Shown piece by piece: positions 7,982-16,861 of a stretch of 36,337 nucleotides of DNA (position 1 is its first letter; the number at the start of each line of letters is the position of its first letter). The notes under the pieces were generated by a model that was given only the letters and a program-made list of their open reading frames with translations, did no database searches and was not told the DNA's origin. A program made the position numbers and the translations under genes. Location of the stretch: NCBI RefSeq assembly GCF_000424545.1, contig NZ_AUKC01000040.1:1-36337 (forward strand), written 5' to 3'. The DNA is from Butyrivibrio sp. NC3005 (GTDB taxonomy: Bacteria > Bacillota > Clostridia > Lachnospirales > Lachnospiraceae).

Positions 7982-9391
7982 GTGGATTATAGTAGAGAAG
8001 ACATTTTTCAAATAGTAGAGATGCAGAAAGCCTTTTTTAATACTGGCAAAACACTTAGTATAGATTTTAGAATAAGACAACTTAGAAGGTTAAAGAAAGC
8101 AGTACTTGCACATGAAAATATGATTCTAAATGCTCTTTCAAAAGATTTGGGAAGAAGTTATCTTGAGGGATATTTTTGCGATATTGGAAGTCTTATTTTG
8201 GAAATAAATGAAACTATTAAGGGGTTAAGAAACTGGGCAAAACCAGAGACACATTTTAGCGGATTACATTGTTTTCCAAGTATTATAACTAAAGTTTATA
8301 AAATGCCTTATGGAGTTACTTTGATAATAAGTCCATTTAATTTTCCTGTTCTATTATCACTGGGAGTTCTTACTGCCAGTATTGCGGCAGGGAATACCGC
8401 AGTGATTAAGGCAAGTTCTAAATCTCTTAATAGTACTAATATTATTCAGACAATAATTGCTGAAACATTTCCATCAAAATATGTGACAGTACTTGGGGGA
8501 GGCCACGATATTGCAGATTTTTGTCTTGAACAAAAATTTGATAAAATTTTTTATACAGGCTCTCCGAAGGTAGGTGTACATGTACTTGAAATGGCGGCTA
8601 AAAATCTAACACCTGCTGCATTGGAACTGGGAGGCGAAACTGGTAATTGGTGCATTATCCGAAAGGATGCCAATATAAAAGATGCAGCCAGAAAAATAGC
8701 TTTTTTCAAGGTTCTTAATAGCGGACAAATATGCATTAATATAAATCAAGTAGCGGTTGCCAGTGAAATAGCGGATGAATTTCTTATAGAATTGAAAAAA
8801 GCTTTTAGAAAACAATTGGGAAAGGATGCACTTAATAATCCTGAGTATCCACATCTTATAGGAAAAAAAGCATATAACAATTGCGACAAAGAGGTTTTTG
8901 CCTATAAAGAACGAATTTATTATGGTGGTCATGGAGATCCAAACTCTTTAAAATATGAGCCTACTGTCATCTATCCTGTAGATATTGATGAAGATATAGT
9001 TAAAAAAGAGTTGTTCTGTCCAATTTTACCGGTAGTACCTTTTAAAGACAATGAAGTGGAAATACTTATAGAAAAAATATCATCAAGGCAGCATGGACTT
9101 GCACTTTATATTTTTACAAAGGATGTGAAATGGGCTAAAAAAACAATGCAGAAAATGCAATTTGGAGGAGGATGCATTAACGAAGTTTGTCTTCATATGA
9201 TGGTAAAAGGAGTGCCATTTAACGGAGTGGGACATTCTGGAATGGGTGCGTATCACGGGAAATGGGGATTTAGAGAATTTACGCATCCTCAAAGTGTTCT
9301 AATAGGTTCATCTGGATTTAATCTTTCAATGAGAGAACATCCATATGATGGAAAATGGAAAGAGGTGCTGATAAAATTTTTTGAAAGGTGA
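7982..9391 (+). CDS. Aldehyde dehydrogenase, class 3-like
   Basis: A 469-aa soluble NAD(P)-dependent aldehyde dehydrogenase. Residues seen: SPFNFP with the oxyanion Asn at about 120, VIKASS with cofactor Lys at about 143, FYTGSPKVG for the Rossmann turn, ELGGETGNW with general-base Glu at about 215, and NSGQICININ with nucleophile Cys at about 251. The C-terminus GHSGMGAYHGKWGFREFTHPQSVL is characteristic of ALDH3/YwdH-type enzymes. The usual ELGGKSP is here ELGGETG, a substitution next to the base. GTG start at 7982 follows AGGAGG at 7969-7974. An upstream ATG overlapping it is out of frame. Physiological aldehyde unknown. Confidence 0.9.
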   Translation: MDYSREDIFQIVEMQKAFFNTGKTLSIDFRIRQLRRLKKAVLAHENMILNALSKDLGRSYLEGYFCDIGSLILEINETIKGLRNWAKPETHFSGLHCFPSIITKVYKMPYGVTLIISPFNFPVLLSLGVLTASIAAGNTAVIKASSKSLNSTNIIQTIIAETFPSKYVTVLGGGHDIADFCLEQKFDKIFYTGSPKVGVHVLEMAAKNLTPAALELGGETGNWCIIRKDANIKDAARKIAFFKVLNSGQICININQVAVASEIADEFLIELKKAFRKQLGKDALNNPEYPHLIGKKAYNNCDKEVFAYKERIYYGGHGDPNSLKYEPTVIYPVDIDEDIVKKELFCPILPVVPFKDNEVEILIEKISSRQHGLALYIFTKDVKWAKKTMQKMQFGGGCINEVCLHMMVKGVPFNGVGHSGMGAYHGKWGFREFTHPQSVLIGSSGFNLSMREHPYDGKWKEVLIKFFER

Positions 9392-9497
9392 TTCAATAGA
9401 AAATAAAAACTTATGAAAAGAAGTCGATATATTAAATGAGTAAGGAGTAATATCTGTTGTGATTTTGGCAGATATTAAGAATTATTTTGTTTTTTTC

Positions 9498-9503
9498 TAT
9501 AAT
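9498..9503 (+). promoter_or_regulatory. Possible -10 box of the GH3 gene
   Basis: Perfect TATAAT, 50 bases before the GH3 start. A weak -35 (TTAAGA, 9475-9480) lies 17 bases upstream. In AT-rich DNA this could be chance. Confidence 0.35.
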
Positions 9504-9553
9504 AAAGCAATGTGAGTTACTATTAACATTTTCATGATGAAAAGGAAAAAATT

Positions 9554-11533
9554 ATGAGAAAAACATGTAAAAGAGTTATCTCAGCATTAATGTGTATTCT
9601 TATTTTATTCTATTTAGTTCCTGCTTCTGTGGCAGCTTCAAATAAAGCTGCGTCAACAGTAAAACAGCAGTCTCAGGCAGATATTAATGAGATTCTAAGT
9701 AAAATGACACTTAAAGACAAGTTAGAACAGATGATGTTTGTATCATATCGTATATGGAAAGAAGTTCCTGATAACTCACAAAATCCTGTAGTCGGAAAAG
9801 AAAGTGGGAAAGAACCTGTAAATATAACTGAATTAAACGATGAAATAAAAATGGCATTAACAAATCATCACTTTGGCGGGACTGTTTTATTTGCTGAGAA
9901 TTTTCGTGATGCAGAGCAGACTTTAAGGTTAGTTGCAGATATGCAACTAACTAACCAAAGTGGTGGTGGAATTCCTCTTTTTGTTTCGGTTGATCAGGAA
10001 GGTGGTAATGTTGCGCGTATAGGTTTTGGAACTTCCGGTGTAGGTAATATGGCTTTAGCTGCAACAAATAATCCTGATAATGCAAGACTAATGGCAAGAG
10101 TGTACGGTGAAGAATTGTCACTTTTAGGAATTAATACAGATTTTGCACCAGTAATGGATGTTAATAGTAATCCTGCAAATCCAGTAATAGGTGTACGTTC
10201 ATTTTCTGATTCTCCCGATGTTGTAGCGGAATATGGTATAGCATATATGAACGGACTTCATGATACTAATACAATTGCTACGCTAAAGCATTTTCCTGGC
10301 CATGGCAATACAGATGCAGATAGTCATACAGGATTTCCCTGCATAAAAAGTAGTCTTGATGAACTGAAAAAGTCGGATCTTATACCTTTTAAAAAGGCAA
10401 TTGATGCAGGCGCAGACATGGTTATGACTGCTCACATTCAATATCCAATGATTGAAACTAATACATATACATCAATTTCAACTGGTGAAAAGGTTTATCT
10501 TCCGGCAACTATGAGTAGTACTATTCTTACAGATTTACTTCGAAAAGAAATGGGTTTTGATGGAGTGATTGTATCAGATGCACTTGATATGGCAGCAATA
10601 ACAGAAAATTTTAATGTAGAAGATGTACTTACCCTTACAATTAATTCAGGTGTTAATATGCTGATTTTACCACTTGTCACTAACACGCAGCTTTTCCAGC
10701 ATACACTTAATATTACAGACATGGCAGTGAATCTCGCCCAGTCAGGAAAAATCAGCATAGATAGAATAGATGATTCTGTAAGAAGGATTCTTTTACTAAA
10801 ACAAAAATATGGGTTACTTGAAAAAACAAATTTTAACGTAACAGAAAGTCAAATATATAACGCTATAATCAATGTAGGAAGCAAGGCGCATAAAGATGTG
10901 GCATTGAACATAGCAAATGAAGCTTTGACATTATTAAAGAATAAAGATAATGCTTTTCCACTAAACGTTAAAGATAATGAGAAGGTATTAATACTATTTG
11001 CTGACAATTGCGCAAGTCGTGTAGGAAATGTAGACTTAGCGAAAAAAATGTTGAAAGAAAAAGGAATTACGTTAGATTCTCAAATATCAGTTATGGTAAA
11101 TACTACAGAAAATAGCGAAGAATGCGTGAAAGAAGCAAGTAAAGCAGATCATTGCATTTTAGTATACAGGACTTATAGTACTGCATGTCTGGATAAAGGT
11201 ACAGATGCAGGTTTTTCATCAGCTGTGTTCGATAGTATTATTAATAAGAGGCATGATGTTGGGAAAAAGTCTATATTAGTTTCTTGTCAGCTTCCGTATG
11301 ATGCAGCTAGATTTTTGAAGGCAGACGCAGTTATTCTTACATATAATTCTGCAGCTATGAGACAAGTTCCTCCGGAAATTGGAGAAGGAAGTGCGTATAT
11401 TCCAAATTTGGCATCAGGGCTTGTGGCTTGCTTTGGAAAAAGTACTGTTAAAGGTGTATGCCCCGTGAATATACCAAAACTAAATCAAAAGAATGAAATA
11501 TCAAAAGAACTTTTATATAAGCGAAATCTGTAA
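9554..11533 (+). CDS. Secreted GH3 beta-N-acetylhexosaminidase, NagZ-type
   Basis: A 659-aa protein with a Sec signal peptide (basic start MRKTCKRV, hydrophobic stretch to about residue 25, VAAS cleavage region). The catalytic barrel has SVDQEGGNVARI (about 145-156), the NagZ signature KHFPGHGNTDADSH (about 245-258, whose loop His acts with Asp as acid/base), and VSDALDM with nucleophile Asp at about 342. A C-terminal alpha/beta sandwich (about 440-640) follows, which short Gram-negative NagZ lacks; Bacillus-type NagZ has it. Expected role: release of GlcNAc from muropeptides or other beta-GlcNAc glycans outside the membrane. GlcNAc is the entry substrate of the operon at 18-28 kb. RBS aaagga. 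Confidence 0.92.
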   Translation: MRKTCKRVISALMCILILFYLVPASVAASNKAASTVKQQSQADINEILSKMTLKDKLEQMMFVSYRIWKEVPDNSQNPVVGKESGKEPVNITELNDEIKMALTNHHFGGTVLFAENFRDAEQTLRLVADMQLTNQSGGGIPLFVSVDQEGGNVARIGFGTSGVGNMALAATNNPDNARLMARVYGEELSLLGINTDFAPVMDVNSNPANPVIGVRSFSDSPDVVAEYGIAYMNGLHDTNTIATLKHFPGHGNTDADSHTGFPCIKSSLDELKKSDLIPFKKAIDAGADMVMTAHIQYPMIETNTYTSISTGEKVYLPATMSSTILTDLLRKEMGFDGVIVSDALDMAAITENFNVEDVLTLTINSGVNMLILPLVTNTQLFQHTLNITDMAVNLAQSGKISIDRIDDSVRRILLLKQKYGLLEKTNFNVTESQIYNAIINVGSKAHKDVALNIANEALTLLKNKDNAFPLNVKDNEKVLILFADNCASRVGNVDLAKKMLKEKGITLDSQISVMVNTTENSEECVKEASKADHCILVYRTYSTACLDKGTDAGFSSAVFDSIINKRHDVGKKSILVSCQLPYDAARFLKADAVILTYNSAAMRQVPPEIGEGSAYIPNLASGLVACFGKSTVKGVCPVNIPKLNQKNEISKELLYKRNL

Positions 11534-11592
11534 AAATGCTTTGTATTATTGTCTATGTAGCCATAAGAAAAAATGTCTAAGAAAGGAGTTTT

Positions 11593-12024
11593 ATGTCAAA
11601 AAAATTTAGCATAATAACAATTATCCTTAGTATTATAGCAATATGTTTGTCATTAACAAGTCTATACAAAAGCGTTGAGGGAAACTCAAACGAAGATAAA
11701 GATATTCAATATGTACTTTTTCTTGGAACGAATGATAAGGATACCTATACCGCATTTGGGACTACAGAAGAAATCAAAGCGAAAGTTGATGAAGTATTGA
11801 CAAAGCATTTCGATGGATTTACTATTCAGGAGGCCAATGGAGGCTGGACTAATGAGAATGGAACAGTGGATCATGAATATACAGTAGTTATACTTCTTAG
11901 TAATACTGATATAGACAAGGTACATGCAGCAGCAGATGATTTGATTAAAGAGTTCAATCAAAGTTCTATTCTTATTCAAGCTAATGAGACAAAAACAGAA
12001 TTCTATTATGGATCAAAAAACTAG
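11593..12024 (+). CDS. Membrane-anchored small protein, DUF3574-like
   Basis: A 143-aa protein with an N-terminal membrane anchor or uncleaved signal (residues 4-27, FSIITIILSIIAICLSL), then an extracytoplasmic domain. The domain begins with strand YVLFLGTNDKD, continues with a helix (TEEIKAKVDEVLTKHF) and GFTIQEANGGWTNENG, and ends with TKTEFYYGS. The F-T-[IV]-x-[ED]-A-x-G-x-W pattern resembles DUF3574. The match is from memory and not certain. AAAGGAG precedes the ATG. It lies 59 bases after the GH3 gene with no terminator between, so the two may be cotranscribed. Function unknown. Confidence 0.65.
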   Translation: MSKKFSIITIILSIIAICLSLTSLYKSVEGNSNEDKDIQYVLFLGTNDKDTYTAFGTTEEIKAKVDEVLTKHFDGFTIQEANGGWTNENGTVDHEYTVVILLSNTDIDKVHAAADDLIKEFNQSSILIQANETKTEFYYGSKN

Positions 12025-12194
12025 TAAAGGGATAAGAATAAAAACAGGAATGTAGCAGCTACAATTATTTTCTATTAATTCTTCTTTATGATTTTTTGAA
12101 AAAAACTTGAGAATTTTTGTAAAACTATTAAAATTATTCTTAAGTGTTATATTTATATGTTTTTTCAAAAAATAATTATTTGGGAGGTATTTTC

Positions 12195-12590
12195 ATGGGC
12201 AACTGGGGCGATGAAAACGATTTTGAAGCCAAAGCTTTAAAGGAGTACGAGGGAAGATTTACGATTAATTTCAAGAAGATATTTGTAGATGTTGATGAAA
12301 TATCTGAGAAAACTCTTGAAGTAACAGATAAGCATCCGAAGGACTCTTTGCTTAAGCTATGGGCTGGAACAATGATAGGATTCTTTATTCTTTTTCTTAT
12401 TTCCTATCAGGTATTTGCGCTGGTTACAATTCCTTTTATGGCTTTTTATTTATTGGCGCTTTTGCGCGTTTTCAAGGCATGGATTAGCTTTAAATATAAA
12501 GGAAGTACTTTCTGTGTAATGAGCTTTTTTTCACTTGTATTATTGTTCGCAATAGCGCAGGTTATCCAGCATTTTGTAATTGGTGGCTGA
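12195..12590 (+). CDS. Small membrane protein, unknown function
   Basis: A 131-aa protein with a soluble acidic N-terminus (about residues 1-52, MGNWGDENDFEAKALKEYEG) and two or three hydrophobic helices (about 57-77, 80-92, 106-127). ATG 12195 is preceded by GGGAGG at ideal spacing; the frame stays open to 12144 but without a ribosome site. No family recognised. The upstream gap of 170 bases is AT-rich and could hold its own promoter. Confidence 0.65.
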   Translation: MGNWGDENDFEAKALKEYEGRFTINFKKIFVDVDEISEKTLEVTDKHPKDSLLKLWAGTMIGFFILFLISYQVFALVTIPFMAFYLLALLRVFKAWISFKYKGSTFCVMSFFSLVLLFAIAQVIQHFVIGG

Positions 12591-12618
12591 TGTTGGTTTT
12601 TATTTTGATTTGAAAAAA

Positions 12619-13107
12619 TCATGAATCAAACCAGTACACCTTAAAATATTGCTGAGGACCTTTGAATACAGTTATTGTCTTTTTAGTCTTAAGGTCTAAT
12701 ACTTTGCAATAATAGTTTTCGTCATCAGTAGGAGCACCTTCTCCCCATGGACGGATTTCTACATATAGAATCTTAGTGTTGTCAGGGGAGAAGATGCATT
12801 GACTTAGATAGTAGTTTTCTCCAATAACTTCCTTTAGCTTTTTTAGGGCTTTATCATCTTTATCGGAACTTGCATCTTCTAATAGAGGAAGAGTTTCATC
12901 TGTTTTTTGCAATCCCCAAAAAGAACGTTTGTATGCAGTTTTATTTTGTACAAAAATTATATTTTCATATCCATCTATGTTGCGATAGGAAAAGGAAAAA
13001 TCCACATGTAAAGAAAGCTGCACATAATAAAAAACTATTCTAAATACAAATAGCAAACAAAGTAATAGTATACCCTTAAATAATATGTTTGATAGTATTT
13101 TTTTCAT
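12619..13107 (-). CDS. Membrane-anchored hypothetical protein
   Basis: A 162-aa protein with a basic N-terminus and one membrane segment (about residues 9-28, LFKGILLLCLLFVFRIVFYYV). An outside domain follows, containing ENIIFVQNKTAYKRS and SPDNTKILYVEIRPWGE. The second stretch resembles a WD40/TolB-like beta-propeller blade ('SPD...ILY...'), but only one such unit is present, so a propeller cannot be claimed. GGAGG is 5 bases before the ATG. It converges with the gene ending at 12590. Confidence 0.65.
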   Translation of the reverse strand: MKKILSNILFKGILLLCLLFVFRIVFYYVQLSLHVDFSFSYRNIDGYENIIFVQNKTAYKRSFWGLQKTDETLPLLEDASSDKDDKALKKLKEVIGENYYLSQCIFSPDNTKILYVEIRPWGEGAPTDDENYYCKVLDLKTKKTITVFKGPQQYFKVYWFDS

Positions 13108-13261
13108 TAACCCTCCAAATAAGTCAGTAGTAGCTCTAAAAACAGTAAGGCAACACTTTCACGTAATTGCCTGATGCTACATTGGAAGCTTTAGAACTGT
13201 AAGGTAATTGTATAATAAATAAGAAGATTTGTCAGTTTCCCTATAGAGAGTAAGTTATGTG

Positions 13262-13290
13262 TTGACACATAGTCCCCCCTAGTATATATT
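13262..13290 (+). promoter_or_regulatory. copA promoter
   Basis: Consensus -35 TTGACA (13262-13267), 17-base spacer and -10 TATATT (13285-13290), about 100 bases ahead of the copper ATPase start. The spacer contains a run of six C residues that belongs to an inverted motif. Confidence 0.8.
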
Positions 13291-13312
13291 GAATAATAGT
13301 AAAGGGGACTAT
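13269..13312. promoter_or_regulatory. Putative metal-sensor operator: inverted G-tract motif over the copA promoter
   Basis: Two 16-base copies of one motif face each other: TACTAGGGGGGACTAT read on the minus strand (13269-13284) and TAGTAAAGGGGACTAT on the plus strand (13297-13312). They match at 13 of 16 positions. The outer nine bases form an exact inverted repeat, ATAGTCCCC/GGGGACTAT. The left copy fills the -35/-10 spacer and the right lies just after the -10. G-tract operators are typical of CsoR-family copper repressors, but the regulator is not in the window, so the assignment is inferred. Confidence 0.6.
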
Positions 13313-13390
13313 TATAATATTGATGATTATCCTAAATCTTAGCAATAATAAAAAAGTATTGTTAGAACGATTGGAGGTAACAACAAAGTT

Positions 13391-15973
13391 ATGAAACAAT
13401 ACATTGTAACCGGAATGACTTGTGCGGCTTGTCAGTCAAGAGTTGAAAAAGCTGTTGCAAAGCTGGATGGAGTTGAATCAGTAAGTGTATCACTATTGAC
13501 AAATTCGATGGGCGTTATAGGTAATGTAAGTGAAACAGATGTTATAGCAGCTGTTGAAGAAGCTGGATATGGAGCAAGCCTTAAAGGCTATAATAATAAA
13601 ACCAAAGATTCTGAATTACATCATGCATCTTCTAAACTTGCAGCTGAAGAAGAGGCTTTGAAAGATCGTGACACTCCAAAGCTTGTAAAGAGGCTTTTAA
13701 TGTCCTTGGGATTTTTATTGATTCTTATGTATATAACCATGGGACACAATATGCTAAAGCTTCCCATTCCGTCTTTTCTAAACTATAACCATTTAGGACT
13801 TGCACTTACGCAGATGATACTGGCAATAATCGTGATGTACATAAATAAAAATTTCTTTATATCCGGATTTAAGACTTTGTGGCACAAAAATCCAAATATG
13901 GATGCCTTGGTTGCGTTAGGATCGTCGGTTTCCTTTGGCTGGTCACTCTATGTTTTCTATAAGATGACTTTGATGATAACAAATGGAATACCAAATACTG
14001 AACTTATGGATATCTATCATAGTCAATTATATTTTGAATCCGCAGCCATGATTCCGGCTCTTATCACAGTAGGTAAAACCCTTGAATCCCTTTCTAAGGG
14101 TAGAACTACAGATGCGCTTAAAAATCTCATGAAGATGGCGCCAAAGACTGCTACAATTCAAAGAGATGGACTTAGTAAAATAGTTGATATTGATGAAGTT
14201 AGAGTTGGCGATATTTTTATTGTGAAACCTGGAGAATCTATTCCTGTTGATGGTGTTGTCATAGAAGGTGAGAGTGCAGTTGATGAATCAGCTCTTACTG
14301 GAGAATCCATTCCAGTAGATAAAAAAGCTGGAGATAAAGTAAGCGCTGCTACCATGAATCAATCTGGCTTTATTAAAGCTAAAGCTAATAAGGTAGGGGA
14401 AGATACTATTTTTGCTCAAATAATTCAAATGGTAAGTGATGCGGCTGCAACAAAAGCTCCCATTGCTCGAATTGCAGATAAGGTTTCGGGAGTATTTGTT
14501 CCTGCAGTTATAGCTATTGCATTACTTGTGTTTTTCATTTGGATTATTCTGGGAGAGGGAACTGTTTTTGCATTGGAAAGAGCTATAAGCGTTCTGGTTA
14601 TCAGTTGTCCATGCGCGCTAGGACTTGCAACTCCTGTAGCTATTATGGTAGGTAATGGCATGGGGGCAAAAAACGGGATTTTGTTTAAGACAAGTCAGGC
14701 ACTTGAAACAACAGGTAAGATTCAAATAGCAGCACTCGATAAAACGGGGACTATTACAGAAGGAAAGCCCACAGTTACAGATATTATTCCAGCAGATAAT
14801 GTGTCTAAATCAGAACTTTTATCTACAGCTTATTTATTGGAAGTAAGAAGTGAACATCCTTTAGCTATAGCTATAGTTAGTGCAATAGATGATCCTCCTT
14901 GTCCGACTCACCCTATTTTCAACTGGAAAGCTATTTCTGGAAGTGGAATCATAGCAGAGCAGAATGGACAAAAGCTTTATGCAGGATCTGGAAAATACAT
15001 AAGATCTGTAGTAAATGTTGATTCTATTATGAGTACTCATGAGAAAAAGCTCTCTGAAGAAGGAAAGACACCTCTTTTCTTTGCAAGAGGTGAAAGGCTG
15101 CTCGGAATAATAGCGGTATCTGATGTTATAAAAAAAGATTCTGCGAAAGCTGTCAAAGAGCTGCAGAACATGGGTATCGAAGTTGTAATGCTGACTGGAG
15201 ATAATGAAAAAACAGCAAATGCAATTGGAAAACAGGCTGGAGTAGATAAAGTTATAGCAGGGGTTATGCCAAATGAAAAAGAGGATGTAATTCGAAAACT
15301 TCAAAAGCGCGGAAAAGTTGCAATGGTTGGTGATGGAATAAATGATGCACCGGCACTAACAAGAGCTGATATAGGAATTGCTATTGGAGCAGGTGCTGAT
15401 GTTGCAGTAGATTCAGCTGATGTAGTCCTTATGAATTCCAAGCTTACAGACGTTTCCGGTGCAATTAGACTTAGTAGAGGAACGCTTCGAAATATTTATG
15501 AAAACCTGTTTTGGGCATTTGCCTACAACATTATACTAATACCAATGGCTGCTGGACTTTATTCTCATATCCATATGAATCCGATGTGGGGAGCTGCGGC
15601 TATGTCGTTATCAAGTTTTACTGTGTGTATGAATGCACTGCGTCTTAATCTGTTCAAGGTTCATGATGCGGCTCATGATTATAAATGTAAACGTCCTGCA
15701 CTTGCAGAAGATTCTGTAAAAGAGGATATTGTGGAAAACAAAGAGGAAAAGGAGAGCAAAAAAATGACAAAGACTCTTAGAGTAGAAGGAATGATGTGTG
15801 AACATTGTGAGGCACGTGTAAAAAAGGTACTTGAAGCAATCGACGGTGTTGATAGCGCTGTTGCTGATCACAACAAGAAAACCGCGGTAGTAACTCTCAG
15901 CTCCGAGGTCGAAGATGATGTATTAAAAAATGCTGTTGAAGCTCAAGATTACAAAGTACTTGGAATAGAATAA
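13391..15973 (+). CDS. copA: Copper-translocating P1B-type ATPase with a CopZ-like C-terminal domain
   Basis: An 860-aa integral membrane pump that exports Cu(I) at the cost of ATP. N-terminal HMA domain with GMTCAACQ (C11, C14); membrane helices about 101-240; actuator loop with TGES (303-306); the transmembrane metal site CPC (406-408); phosphorylation motif DKTGT (450-454); HP locus (489-490); GDGIND (647-652); and last helices with the YN and M-x2-S-S metal ligands of the Cu(I) subgroup. After a charged linker (about 765-791, rich in E and K) comes a second HMA domain with [10 protein letters not shown] (C803, C806). Most CopA proteins keep all HMA domains at the N-terminus. GGAGGT is 12 bases before the ATG, rather far. 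An internal start is annotated separately. Confidence 0.95.
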   Translation: MKQYIVTGMTCAACQSRVEKAVAKLDGVESVSVSLLTNSMGVIGNVSETDVIAAVEEAGYGASLKGYNNKTKDSELHHASSKLAAEEEALKDRDTPKLVKRLLMSLGFLLILMYITMGHNMLKLPIPSFLNYNHLGLALTQMILAIIVMYINKNFFISGFKTLWHKNPNMDALVALGSSVSFGWSLYVFYKMTLMITNGIPNTELMDIYHSQLYFESAAMIPALITVGKTLESLSKGRTTDALKNLMKMAPKTATIQRDGLSKIVDIDEVRVGDIFIVKPGESIPVDGVVIEGESAVDESALTGESIPVDKKAGDKVSAATMNQSGFIKAKANKVGEDTIFAQIIQMVSDAAATKAPIARIADKVSGVFVPAVIAIALLVFFIWIILGEGTVFALERAISVLVISCPCALGLATPVAIMVGNGMGAKNGILFKTSQALETTGKIQIAALDKTGTITEGKPTVTDIIPADNVSKSELLSTAYLLEVRSEHPLAIAIVSAIDDPPCPTHPIFNWKAISGSGIIAEQNGQKLYAGSGKYIRSVVNVDSIMSTHEKKLSEEGKTPLFFARGERLLGIIAVSDVIKKDSAKAVKELQNMGIEVVMLTGDNEKTANAIGKQAGVDKVIAGVMPNEKEDVIRKLQKRGKVAMVGDGINDAPALTRADIGIAIGAGADVAVDSADVVLMNSKLTDVSGAIRLSRGTLRNIYENLFWAFAYNIILIPMAAGLYSHIHMNPMWGAAAMSLSSFTVCMNALRLNLFKVHDAAHDYKCKRPALAEDSVKEDIVENKEEKESKKMTKTLRVEGMMCEHCEARVKKVLEAIDGVDSAVADHNKKTAVVTLSSEVEDDVLKNAVEAQDYKVLGIE
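15764..15973 (+). CDS. Possible separately translated CopZ-like copper chaperone (internal start in copA)
   Basis: Within copA, ATG codon 792 is preceded by AAAAGGAG (15747-15754) with a 9-base spacer, a better ribosome binding site than that of copA itself. Starting here would give a 69-aa free HMA domain with the M-x-C-x2-C copper site, the size and fold of CopZ chaperones. It is in frame with copA, so the domain is made fused in any case. Independent translation is a hypothesis from sequence. The arrangement could also be a relic of a copA-copZ gene fusion, the old copZ ribosome site being preserved in the linker. Confidence 0.4.
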   Translation: MTKTLRVEGMMCEHCEARVKKVLEAIDGVDSAVADHNKKTAVVTLSSEVEDDVLKNAVEAQDYKVLGIE

Positions 15974-15998
15974 AAATCTATTTGAGACAAAAATATAG

Positions 15999-16049
15999 AT
16001 AAAGCCTTCATACATTGGTGCATTGACACTTTTTGTATGAAGGCTTTAT
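15999..16049. terminator. Bidirectional-type terminator between copA and flavodoxin
   Basis: Sixteen-base perfect arms: ATAAAGCCTTCATACA and TGTATGAAGGCTTTAT, loop of about 19 bases. A T-rich tail follows on the plus strand. The genes on either side converge. Confidence 0.85.
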
Positions 16050-16116
16050 TTATAATTATGGGTTTCAAGAGAAATGTTACATTAAATTGATAGGTATTAG
16101 TTTTCGCTCTTAAGCA

Positions 16117-16548
16117 TTATGCCTGGACCAACTGTCTTCCGAGATCTTCACATTGAAGAACAGCTTCTTCGTTTGGTGAACTGTTAGCTATAACACCTTC
16201 GCCACCGATAATAGTAGCACCTGCAGATGAAAGTCTATCCTGCCAGTCACGCATCCACTGACCGTCGCCCCATCCATAGGAACCGAAAAGTGCAACTTTT
16301 TTGCTGCTGCATTTTGTTTCGTAGTCTGCCATAAATGGCTCAACTGTTCCTTCTTCAAGAACTTCTGCGCCCATTGCAGGACATCCAAAAGCAATAACAT
16401 CTTCCTTTGAAGCATCATCTGGGCTAAGAGCATCGAAAGTAGTAACTTCAGCTTCACCACCTGCTTTAGTGATACCATCTGCAACTGCATTAGCCATTGC
16501 CATGGTATTTCCACTTCCACTCCAAAATACAACCTTTACTTTTTTCAT
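16117..16548 (-). CDS. Flavodoxin (short-chain)
   Basis: A 143-aa FMN-binding electron carrier. The N-terminal strand and phosphate loop VVFWSGSGNTMAMA match the flavodoxin W-S-x-T/S-G-N-T-x2-M-A signature. The FMN-flanking loops are FGCPAMGAEVLEE and GSYGWGDGQWMRDW. Length is that of short-chain clostridial flavodoxins, which replace ferredoxin under iron shortage. ATG 16548 has AGAAGGA upstream. The frame extends 30 codons further (to 16638) but that part lacks a ribosome site and family similarity. A 16-base palindrome lies 83 bases upstream. Confidence 0.92.
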   Translation of the reverse strand: MKKVKVVFWSGSGNTMAMANAVADGITKAGGEAEVTTFDALSPDDASKEDVIAFGCPAMGAEVLEEGTVEPFMADYETKCSSKKVALFGSYGWGDGQWMRDWQDRLSSAGATIIGGEGVIANSSPNEEAVLQCEDLGRQLVQA

Positions 16549-16630
16549 TGGTAATATCCTTCTGCTGCCGTACATAAAAAATAGCAGCATCCTTTCTGAA
16601 TTATGATAGAAATGTCTTCTTGATGAATAA

Positions 16631-16646
16631 GTTAGCATATGCTAAC
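16631..16646. promoter_or_regulatory. Perfect 16-base palindrome upstream of flavodoxin, possible operator
   Basis: GTTAGCATATGCTAAC is self-complementary over all 16 bases. On the minus strand it would fall in the spacer of a weak promoter candidate (TTGATT, 17 bases, TAACTT). A dimeric repressor site controlling flavodoxin is a reasonable reading; the regulator is unknown. Confidence 0.45.
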
Positions 16647-16817
16647 GGTAAAATCAATACAGTTATTTGATAACATTTTTCAATTACAAAGTTTCTTTCT
16701 AAGTATTAGGAAAGTATTGTTTATAACTTTTTAATTCCATTTTGTTTTACGTTTTATTGTATATAATTGGACATGTAGCTGTTAAAGGATGAAAAATTTG
16801 GAGGTATCAGGTTAAGA

Positions 16818-16853
16818 AAAAACCACTCAGCTATTTATACACTGAGTGGTTTT
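16818..16853. terminator. Terminator of the LacI-family regulator gene
   Basis: Arms aaaaccactcag and ctgagtggtttt with an 11-base loop. On the minus strand the T run follows the stem, 9 bases after the regulator's stop. It could work in both directions. Confidence 0.85.
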
Positions 16854-16861
16854 TGCAATAT

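Larger units (their letters stand above)
16549..16861. other. Non-coding stretch between flavodoxin and LacI-family genes
   Basis: No ORF supported. It holds the flavodoxin upstream region with a perfect palindrome (16631-16646) and, at 16818-16853, the terminator of the regulator gene. The rest (about 16650-16815) is plain AT-rich sequence in which I see no further structure. Confidence 0.6.

Noticed and set aside
13269..13312. CopY cop box in the copA promoter
   Set aside because: No TACAnnTGTA sequence; the G-tract inverted motif fits a CsoR-type site better.
14861..15304. 147-codon minus-strand ORF inside copA
   Set aside because: Antisense shadow of the ATPase nucleotide-binding domain, with no ribosome site.
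16188..16532. 114-codon minus-strand ORF in another frame of the flavodoxin gene
   Set aside because: Low-complexity Leu/Gln/Met shadow of the flavodoxin; the flavodoxin frame has clear FMN motifs and the ribosome site.
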